Shown here: in pieces, positions 54,439-60,771 of the stretch
Layout: each line of letters opens with the position of its first letter
Numbering within the stretch: the stretch's first letter is position 1
Source of the DNA: Alphaproteobacteria bacterium
GTDB taxonomy: Bacteria; Pseudomonadota; Alphaproteobacteria; Rs-D84
Direction of reading: 5' to 3'
DNA length: 60,771 bases
Assembly: GCA_017409215.1 (NCBI GenBank)
Contig: JAFQTD010000012.1
Span: forward strand, 1-60,771
The notes under the pieces: model-generated
The model's database searches: none
What the model saw: the letters and a program-made list of their open reading frames with translations, nothing else
What the model was told of the DNA's origin: nothing
Translations under genes and position numbers: made by a program

Positions 54439-55215
54439 TTATTCGGCACTTTTCAAGATATTTTCAACATTTTGTAGCACTGTCCAAACATCACGTTTTG
54501 CCGCAGGCTTTAAAATCAGATAATTTGGATGAAAAATCGGCATAATTGTTGCCCCAGATGTGTGTTGAACCGCTGTTCCATGCGACTTAGACAGATTTAT
54601 ACCTGCCATCTCTGTCGCTGGCAGTGTACCCAGTGTTAATATAACGCGCGGTGCCAGCAATTCAATGGCTTTATCAATAAAAGGGCGCGACAAATCCAGT
54701 TCTTCGCGCGTTGGGCTGCGACCGCCAGGTGTGCGCCAAAACAGCATTGGTACAATTGATACCGATTCGCGTGTTAATCCAATTGCGGCCAACATTTTAT
54801 CCATCAGTTCGCCTGCTGGGCCTGATAAAACATTACCTGTGGCATCGTCATCAGAACCAGGGATATCGGTTATTATTAACAGTTTTCCATTTCCGATATG
54901 TGGTAAAACAACATTTGTTGCAACAGAACGCAAAGGATGGTCAAATTCAGCAATCATTCGATTTAGCATAGACATATCATTTGGGCGGGCGGCCATTGCG
55001 CGCACTGTTTCCAGTGATATTGTTGTGGTTGGGGCGACTGCTGGCACAACGGATGCGGCACAACGTCCAATCTCTGAAACGGCACTGATGGTGGTTGCAG
55101 GATTAGATTCAACTGGTTTTGATTGTGTATTGTCACGTGGTGCAGATATTGGCAAATCTGATAATTCCCAGACAACCCCAGATAACTGTAAATCAATTAA
55201 CGCATTTTCAGACAT
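54439..55215 (-). CDS. Uracil-DNA glycosylase superfamily protein
   Basis: The product is 258 aa, starting at MSENALIDLQ after AAGGAAAA. An N-terminal Ala/Thr/Pro/Ser-rich linker (about 30-85) precedes a UDG-fold domain: LLIITDIPGSDDDATGNVLSGPAGELMDKML corresponds to the family-4 GExPG-xxE-xxxGxPFVGxxG region, and IMPIFHPNYLI to the HPS motif. The four cysteines that hold the iron-sulfur cluster in family 4 are missing; only one Cys is seen, in the linker. It may be a cluster-less relative that removes uracil or another lesion, or a diverged non-enzyme. Confidence 0.75.
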   Translation of the reverse strand: MSENALIDLQLSGVVWELSDLPISAPRDNTQSKPVESNPATTISAVSEIGRCAASVVPAVAPTTTISLETVRAMAARPNDMSMLNRMIAEFDHPLRSVATNVVLPHIGNGKLLIITDIPGSDDDATGNVLSGPAGELMDKMLAAIGLTRESVSIVPMLFWRTPGGRSPTREELDLSRPFIDKAIELLAPRVILTLGTLPATEMAGINLSKSHGTAVQHTSGATIMPIFHPNYLILKPAAKRDVWTVLQNVENILKSAE

Positions 55216-55292
55216 TTGTATTTTTCCTTGAATTTTCAATCTGTTTATTATACAATATAGCACGAGCAACAGAAACTCAAGGGAGTATTTTC

Positions 55293-55709
55293 ATGAAAAT
55301 TAAAAACTTTGCTTTATTGGCCGGTGTTGCTGGTTTATTGGCAGCATGCGGTGGTTCTTCTATTGTTGAACCAGCTAACTTGAATGACCAACGTGTATTC
55401 TTTGGTTTTAATTCTGCAGAAATTTCCGAAGAAGCACGCAACAACTTATTGGGTCAGTCCTTGTATATGAAAAACCACGAAGATGTGAAAATCCAAATTG
55501 CGGGTAATTGCGACGAACGTGGTTCAACCGAATACAACTTGGCTTTGGGCGCACGTCGTGCAAACGCTGCCAAAGAAGTATTGGTCAAAGACGGTATTTA
55601 TGCAAAACGTATCTCTACCATCTCTTATGGTAAAGAACGTCCATTGGTTCAGGGTACAGGCGAAAAAGTCTGGAAATGGAACCGTAACGCAACAACAACT
55701 GTTAAATAA
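55293..55709 (+). CDS. pal: Peptidoglycan-associated lipoprotein Pal
   Basis: The product is 138 aa, starting at MKIKNFALLAG after AAGGGAG. The lipobox GLLAAC-GG gives a lipid-anchored protein; the OmpA-like domain has FFGFNSAEIS, AGNCDERGSTEYNLALGARRA and ISYGKERP, the peptidoglycan-binding residues of Pal. It tethers the outer membrane to the wall as part of Tol-Pal. tolQRAB are not in the window. Confidence 0.95.
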   Translation: MKIKNFALLAGVAGLLAACGGSSIVEPANLNDQRVFFGFNSAEISEEARNNLLGQSLYMKNHEDVKIQIAGNCDERGSTEYNLALGARRANAAKEVLVKDGIYAKRISTISYGKERPLVQGTGEKVWKWNRNATTTVK

Positions 55710-55728
55710 TAGTTGTAAATGTGATTTA

Positions 55729-55752
55729 ACCGCCCATTGGGCGGTTTTTTTG
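55729..55752 (+). terminator. Terminator of pal
   Basis: ACCGCCC-att-GGGCGGT followed by TTTTTTT. Confidence 0.9.
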
Positions 55753-55850
55753 TTTATTGTTATAAAACACCCGATACAGATTAATATATTTGCGATTGAT
55801 GAAAATACTGTTTATAATATCTGCATAATCAATGAATAAAAAGGATATAA

Positions 55851-56726
55851 ATGTCTGGTATTTTTGTTTTTCCCGGTCAGGGTTCCCAGTCTGTTGGAAT
55901 GGGCAAGGAACTGTATGACACAAATGCGGCTGCGCGTGCAGTATTTGACGAAGTCGATGAAGCGCTGGGGCAGAAGTTGTCTGAAATAATTTTTTCTGGA
56001 CCCATCGAAGAATTAACATTAACTGCGAATGTTCAGCCTGCAATTATGGCAACGTCTATTGCGATGTTTCGTGCCAGTGGCGTATCATTACCCGAATATG
56101 TCGCTGGACATTCGTTGGGTGAATATACGGCCTTGTGTGCGGCCGGTGCATTGTCTGTTGGCGATACTGCGCGTCTGTTGCGTGTGCGCGGTAATGCAAT
56201 GCAAAATGCAGTTCCGGTGGGGCATGGTTTAACTGCTGTGATTATGGGGTTGGATATCGACGCGGTTCGTGAAATTTGTGCTGAAACAGATTGTGATGTC
56301 GCGAACGATAATTGCCCGCTGCAAGTTGTTGTTTCTGGGGCCAAGGATATTGTTGAACGGACTATGGAATTGGCGAAATCACGTGGCGCAAAGCGTGCAA
56401 TGCCATTGGCGTTGTCTGTGCCTGTACACTGTCGGATTCAGGCGCCTGCGGCGGATGCGATGCGTGTGGCCTTGGCTGGTGTTGATATGAAGTCGCCGAT
56501 TGTTCCGATAATTTCCAACAAGACCTGCACACCATTAACAGATGTTTCGGAAATCAAGGACGCGTTGGTATATCAAATGACACATGGTGTGCGTTGGCGC
56601 GAAAGTGTTTTAAATATGGCAGAATTGGGAATAACAGAAATGACAGAAATTGGTTCTGGTAATGTGTTAACTGGGCTGTGTTCCAGAATAACCGATAAAA
56701 TAACAGCAAAAAAGTTGGAGATTTAA
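55851..56726 (+). CDS. fabD: Malonyl-CoA-ACP transacylase
   Basis: The product is 291 aa. FPGQGSQ at 7-13, the nucleophile Ser88 in GHSLGEYTA and the His in VPVHC are intact. It loads malonyl groups onto acyl carrier protein for fatty acid synthesis. fabG begins 2 bases after its stop. Confidence 0.95.
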   Translation: MSGIFVFPGQGSQSVGMGKELYDTNAAARAVFDEVDEALGQKLSEIIFSGPIEELTLTANVQPAIMATSIAMFRASGVSLPEYVAGHSLGEYTALCAAGALSVGDTARLLRVRGNAMQNAVPVGHGLTAVIMGLDIDAVREICAETDCDVANDNCPLQVVVSGAKDIVERTMELAKSRGAKRAMPLALSVPVHCRIQAPAADAMRVALAGVDMKSPIVPIISNKTCTPLTDVSEIKDALVYQMTHGVRWRESVLNMAELGITEMTEIGSGNVLTGLCSRITDKITAKKLEI

Positions 56727-56728
56727 AG

Positions 56729-57457
56729 ATGTTTGATTTAACAGGCCGGGTTGCGTTGATTACTGGTGCGACTGGTGGGATTGGTGGTGCGATTGCGAAC
56801 ACAATGCGTGCAGCAGGTGCGACAGTTGTTGTTTCTGGTCGCGAAGAAACAAAATTAAATACCGCATTCAATGACGAGTTTATCAAGATTCCATGTGATT
56901 TATCAGCCGAAGGTGCCGCTGTTGAATTGGTAATGGAAACGATTGATCGGGCAGGGCGCATAGATATCCTTGTAAACAATGCTGGTATTACGCGCGATAC
57001 ATTGTTGATGCGTATGTCAGATGAACAGTTTGACGAAGTTCTGAATACGAACTTGCGTTCATGTTTCAAGACTTGTCGTGCTGCGATTATGCCAATGATG
57101 AAGAATCGTTTTGGTCGTATTATAAACATATCATCGATAATCGGTGTTATTGGTGGCGCGGGTCAGGCAAACTATGCCGCATCCAAAGGTGCGATGATTG
57201 CAATGACCAAGTCCATCGCGGCCGAGGTTGCATCCCGCGGCATTACCGCAAACACAATTGCGCCTGGGTTTATCAAGACCCCAATGACAGATGTTTTGCC
57301 CGAAGAATTAAAGAAAACATACCTATCGCAAATCCCTGCGGGTCGCTTTGGTGAACCTTCTGATATTGCGAATGCGTGTGTATTCTTGGCATCAGACGAA
57401 GCGTCTTATATCAACGGACAAACATTGCATATAAATGGTGCGATGGGGCGCTTTTAA
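56729..57457 (+). CDS. fabG: 3-oxoacyl-ACP reductase
   Basis: The product is 242 aa, an SDR enzyme: TGATGGIGG at 12-20, NNAG at 83-86, catalytic Ser136, Tyr149 and Lys153 (YAASK). It reduces the beta-keto group in each elongation cycle. acpP and fabF, the usual next genes, are absent; mnmG follows 4 bases later. Confidence 0.95.
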   Translation: MFDLTGRVALITGATGGIGGAIANTMRAAGATVVVSGREETKLNTAFNDEFIKIPCDLSAEGAAVELVMETIDRAGRIDILVNNAGITRDTLLMRMSDEQFDEVLNTNLRSCFKTCRAAIMPMMKNRFGRIINISSIIGVIGGAGQANYAASKGAMIAMTKSIAAEVASRGITANTIAPGFIKTPMTDVLPEELKKTYLSQIPAGRFGEPSDIANACVFLASDEASYINGQTLHINGAMGRF

Positions 57458-57461
57458 TTAA

Positions 57462-59105
57462 ATGCAACAGTATGATGTAATTGTTATTGGTGGTGGGCAT
57501 GCAGGGGTCGAAGCGGCTGCTGCATCTGCCCGTCGTGGTGCGAAAACCCTGTTGATAACAAAGTCAAAGACCGACATTGGTGCACTGTCGTGCAACCCCA
57601 GTATTGGTGGCCCTGGTAAATCACAAATGGTTGCAGAAATCAGTGCCTTGGGTGGTGTGATGGGGTGTGCCGCGGACAGTGCGGGTATTCATTGGCGCAC
57701 ACTAAATGCGACACATGGTGCTGCGACCCAGGCCTTGCGTGCCCAGATTGACCGCGATTTATATCATACGGCTGTGTTAAAGATTTTATCTGATACAAAA
57801 AATTTAGATATAAAATACGAAGACGTAAAAACACTGGATATTCAGGGCAGGGTGGTAAACGGTAAATATTCTGCAACTGCGCTGATTTTGACGACGGGTA
57901 CTTTTCTAAATGGTGTTGTCACACGTGGGGCCGTGCGTATATCATCCGGTCGTATGCTGGACGATGGCGGTTATCAGTCTGCAGACAACGGTATATCTGG
58001 CGTATTACAGGAATACGGATTCAAGATTTTGCGCTTAAAAACAGGTACACCTGCGCGTATCAGAAAATCATCAATCGACTTTTCTGTATGTGAAGTACAA
58101 AATCCAGATTCCCCACACGATTGGTTTGTATTTGGTGATGTTAATAATATTTATGAATGTCCTTGTTTTATAACGCATACAAATGAACAAACGCATAAAA
58201 TTATTCGTGATAATATACGGCACGCACCGATGTACAATGGCGATATAACCGGTACTGGGCCGCGCTATTGCCCCAGTTTAGAAGACAAGGTTATTCGTTT
58301 CCCAGAACACACATCTCATCACGTTTTTCTTGAACCCGAAGGTTTGAACAGCGATTTGATTTATCCCAACGGCATATCGACCAGTTTTGGTGCCGAATAT
58401 CAAGACGCGTGGATTCGCACGATTCCTGGGTTGGAAAACGCAGAAATTGTCCGTTATGGCTATGCGATTGAATATGATGCAATTGACGCGCGGGCATTGA
58501 ATGATTTGTTGCAGTCACGTGACATTCCGCACTTATTTTTTGCTGGGCAAATTAACGGCACATCTGGCTATGAAGAGGCTGCCGCCCAAGGGCTGGTTGC
58601 TGGTGCGAATGCGGCATCGTTTGCATTGGGGCTTGCGCCATTGACCTTGGACAGAACAAATTCGATGATTGGTGTTTTGATTGACGATATAACGACGCTT
58701 GGGGTTGATGAACCATATCGTATGTTTACATCACGTTCTGAATACCGCCTGTCTTTGCGTGCAGACAATGCGATATCGCGCCTTGGGCCGATTGGTGTTG
58801 ATTTAGGCTTAACGAGTGCAGAATTTTATAATCGTCTGCTGGAATTAAAGTCAGAAATAATATCGCAAAACGATGCTTTTTATGCCGGTTATATTGCCCG
58901 CAACCAGCGCGAGATTGAATCATATCGTCGCGATGCGGCCTTAAAGATTCCGCGTGATTTTCAGTACACAGGCTTGGCGGGTTTAACCAATGAATTGGTT
59001 GAAAAATTAAACGCAACGCGTCCAGAAAATATTGCAGACTTGTCGCGCATATCTGGTATGACCCCTGCTGGGATAATGGTCGTACTAAGAAAGATAAAGG
59101 GATAG
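57462..59105 (+). CDS. mnmG: tRNA uridine-5-carboxymethylaminomethyl modification enzyme MnmG, short form
   Basis: The product is 547 aa, about 75 residues below the usual 620. The FAD motif GGGHAGVEAA, SCNPSIGGPGKSQ and GLKTGTPAR-type LKTGTPARI segments are present. The C-terminus ends in the normal SRISGMTPAGIMVVLRKIK. The missing residues seem to come from the helical part between RLGPIGVDLGL and YAGYIARNQREIESY, where other members carry a longer insertion. With MnmE it modifies wobble uridine of several tRNAs. Confidence 0.93.
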   Translation: MQQYDVIVIGGGHAGVEAAAASARRGAKTLLITKSKTDIGALSCNPSIGGPGKSQMVAEISALGGVMGCAADSAGIHWRTLNATHGAATQALRAQIDRDLYHTAVLKILSDTKNLDIKYEDVKTLDIQGRVVNGKYSATALILTTGTFLNGVVTRGAVRISSGRMLDDGGYQSADNGISGVLQEYGFKILRLKTGTPARIRKSSIDFSVCEVQNPDSPHDWFVFGDVNNIYECPCFITHTNEQTHKIIRDNIRHAPMYNGDITGTGPRYCPSLEDKVIRFPEHTSHHVFLEPEGLNSDLIYPNGISTSFGAEYQDAWIRTIPGLENAEIVRYGYAIEYDAIDARALNDLLQSRDIPHLFFAGQINGTSGYEEAAAQGLVAGANAASFALGLAPLTLDRTNSMIGVLIDDITTLGVDEPYRMFTSRSEYRLSLRADNAISRLGPIGVDLGLTSAEFYNRLLELKSEIISQNDAFYAGYIARNQREIESYRRDAALKIPRDFQYTGLAGLTNELVEKLNATRPENIADLSRISGMTPAGIMVVLRKIKG

Positions 59106-59136
59106 TTTTTTTATAAAATTTGAAGGGGGGTAAGAA

Positions 59137-60231
59137 ATGGAAATACACCTGAATACCAGAAAAAACGGAACGCAAACACCTTTGTCTGATTCAGAAAAAA
59201 AGTATTTATCAGATTTGCTGGGTGGGAAATACAAAATTGGTTCTCCGTTGGGGCGTTCTGGGGCGTCAACATCTGCATTTTTGATTACAGACGCATCAGG
59301 TAAAGAGTTTGTCTTGCGTATTCCCAACAAGCCCGATGATATAGAACATTGGTTAGAGACAGAAAAAAGACAATTTGCAAACCAAGAAAAATATCTGGCT
59401 GGTTATCAAGGCAATATATCAATTCCAAAAACACTAGAATATCGGGATTTTTTCACTATCCAAGAAAAGGGCGCAGGCGAACCTTTTGCGGATTATATTT
59501 ACGATGGACTGTCGCGTGAAAAGCAACTTAAATTGGCGCAAGATTTTGCAGCGTTTCTGAACCACAGCCATCAAAAAAATGCAAACCGCACAACTACAAG
59601 ACCTGTATCATTGGATGGCGGACAAGATTTTACATTAAATGAACATGTAAAAAATGCCTATAAATCAGTTATGACCCCCGATGAATATAAATGGTTCTGT
59701 GGATTATTGGATGAATTTAATAATCGTGATACATCGGATGAATTTTTAACATTTGCATTCAATGATTTCAGGTATTCAAACATCCTGTACGATACAAAAT
59801 CTGGACAATTATCAGTGATTGATTTTGGTGCTTGCTTGGAAAATTCTGTGTATATGGATTTTGTTCCATATTGTGCGGGTTCGTTTGGCATAAGTTATAA
59901 ATTTCTGCAAGATGTGATAAATTCTTATAATAATATCAAGTCAGATTCTGCAAAAACAATAAAGATAAATCCACGCAAGGTGGCACTGTTTCATATATTG
60001 GGCATATTGGCGGAAATTGCAGGTGTGAATAAAGAGCCTGAGCAACTAAAACGTATCCTGTATATGCCCCAAAGATTAGGATATATAAAACAGTTGTGTA
60101 CATTGTTTGGTGTGGAAAACGGTCTGCCACCACCGGAAAAAAAGACAAAATTTAAAAAGGGTATAGTGCAGATAAAAGAAAAATTAAAAAACATAATTAA
60201 TGCGATTGTTAACAACAATCAAAACACATAA
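59137..60231 (+). CDS. Kinase-fold (APH-like) protein
   Basis: The product is 364 aa. An N-lobe glycine-rich stretch GSPLGRSGASTSAFLI (35-50) is followed by a beta-3-like strand FVLRIP, where the usual Lys may be Arg61. The catalytic loop reads FNDFRYSNIL (Asp210, Asn215) and the metal site is IDFG (Asp229). This is the layout of aminoglycoside-phosphotransferase/choline-kinase folds, but the His before the catalytic Asp is Asn. The C-terminus is a basic, Asn-rich tail. Substrate unknown. A host-directed kinase role is possible only because a VirB4 system is encoded nearby (inference). It is 31 bases after mnmG with AGGGGGG as ribosome site. Confidence 0.7.
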   Translation: MEIHLNTRKNGTQTPLSDSEKKYLSDLLGGKYKIGSPLGRSGASTSAFLITDASGKEFVLRIPNKPDDIEHWLETEKRQFANQEKYLAGYQGNISIPKTLEYRDFFTIQEKGAGEPFADYIYDGLSREKQLKLAQDFAAFLNHSHQKNANRTTTRPVSLDGGQDFTLNEHVKNAYKSVMTPDEYKWFCGLLDEFNNRDTSDEFLTFAFNDFRYSNILYDTKSGQLSVIDFGACLENSVYMDFVPYCAGSFGISYKFLQDVINSYNNIKSDSAKTIKINPRKVALFHILGILAEIAGVNKEPEQLKRILYMPQRLGYIKQLCTLFGVENGLPPPEKKTKFKKGIVQIKEKLKNIINAIVNNNQNT

Positions 60232-60771
60232 CCACCCCAACGCCCGTATCGCACCCCACTCACACATTCGTCATTCCCGTATCAGACCCCGCCCCCTCGT
60301 TCGTCGTCATACCCGTATCGTCCCGCACCATCTCTCTCATCGTCATACCTGCGAAGGCAGGTATCCATTGCCCCGCAGGGACATGTTTTTATGAATTTTT
60401 CACACCCCGCAAAAATTGTAAATTAAGCTCTTGTCATCCTGTGGCTTTTTCGGGCCCCGCAAAAATTGCAAATTTTTAACTCTTTGTCATCCTGTGGCTT
60501 TTTCAGGCCCCGTCCTCGTTCATCGTCATACCCGCGCAGGCGGGTATCCATTGCCCCGCAGGGACATTTTTATGATTTTTCACACCCTACAAAAATTGCA
60601 AATTAAGCTCTTGTCATCCTGTGGCTTTTTCGGGCCCCGCAAAAATTATAAATTTTTGTGGGTGAATGCCCCACAGGACCCAGGTAGTGCCGATAATAAG
60701 GAATACATAACCTAGGTTCCATGGTCAAGCCATGGAATGACAATTTTTTTTACAAAAAAATTGTTAAAACA
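60232..60771. repeat. Cluster of extragenic palindromic repeats at the right end
   Basis: No gene. Two units start with the palindrome (60341-60384 and 60524-60566). Each is followed by a tract that includes AAGCTCTTGTCATCC and TGTGGCTTTTTCGGGCCCC, then CGCAAAAATT and a short palindrome AAATT. The spacing between units is 183 bases. A part of the tract recurs again at 60484-60514. Half-copies of GTCATACCCG lie between 60270 and 60320. The second unit runs into the direct copy of the window's first 133 bases. Confidence 0.8.
60639..60771. repeat. Terminal direct repeat, right copy
   Basis: Same orientation as 1-133, with two mismatches at 60648-60649. The exact match runs from 60650 to the last base. 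Confidence 0.9.

Noticed and set aside
60232..60771. CRISPR array
   Set aside because: Repeats are palindromes of unequal spacing (183 bases) with repeated, not unique, intervening sequence, and no cas genes.

Overview
The window is an AT-rich stretch of an alphaproteobacterial chromosome, most likely from a reduced, host- or gut-associated lineage of the Rickettsiales/Holosporales/RF32 kind. This placement is inferred from gene content, not from a search. The supporting content is an alphaproteobacterial SspB, a C-minus L36, VirB3/VirB4, classical cell-envelope and housekeeping genes scattered in small operons, and many short intergenic palindromes. Nearly everything is single-copy core genome; I see no transposase, integrase, phage gene or CRISPR array.

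Layout. 1-365: repeat-rich end of the contig. 366-6362: a large secreted protein, a PagL-like outer-membrane protein, and a lipid A/envelope operon (acyltransferase, lpxK, lpxC, small lipoprotein). 6488-9766: initiator tRNA with a duplicated 3' end, small unknown genes, a secreted protein preceded by a structured RNA, and a small beta-barrel protein. 9149-12499: virB3-virB4 plus a periplasmic HExxH protein. 12811-17446: rpmJ, a second copy of the structured RNA ahead of a Cys-rich secreted protein, rfbC-rfbD, ychF, and an orphan SufB/D-like gene. 17513-20061: tolC-macA export pair without a pump. 20156-25747: tRNA-Cys, recF-sspB, topA-dnaG. 25752-30102: mreC-mreD-mrdA-rodA (cell shape). 30084-34219: rpmI-rplT, pheS-pheT, tRNA-Val. 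34254-34908: two tandem small-RNA genes and a small HTH-like ORF. 34934-38526: rnpA-yidD-accB-accC and mreB. 38643-43654: parA-parB, rsmG, a TPR protein and gpsA. 43685-49303: an unknown membrane protein, priA, two unknown genes and miaA. 49420-55709: gap, queH, metG with a leader attenuator, infC with an AUU start, a uracil-DNA-glycosylase-like gene and pal. 55851-60231: fabD-fabG-mnmG and a kinase-fold protein. 60232-60771: palindromic repeats ending in a direct copy of the first 133 bases.

The strongest unexplained signals are RNA-level. Family 1 (13045-13279 plus, 8023-8254 minus) is a roughly 230-nt RNA with its own promoter and terminator. Its conserved blocks (GGTCGGGG with CCCCGACC) and long-range helices keep pairing although their sequences differ between copies, and the arrangement implies a pseudoknot. 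Each copy sits directly upstream of a secreted cysteine-containing protein. Family 2 (34290-34463 and 34535-34702) is a tandem pair of roughly 170-nt RNAs with near-identical promoters, compensatory helix changes and a conserved CCTCCAACC/GGTTGGAGG alternative pairing. Neither matches an RNA family I recognise.

Other regulatory features are a terminator/antiterminator in front of metG, an AUU-started infC, two leaderless-type promoters inside the starts of divergent genes, two degenerate parS sites beside parAB, and a dispersed terminator repeat with a conserved loop.
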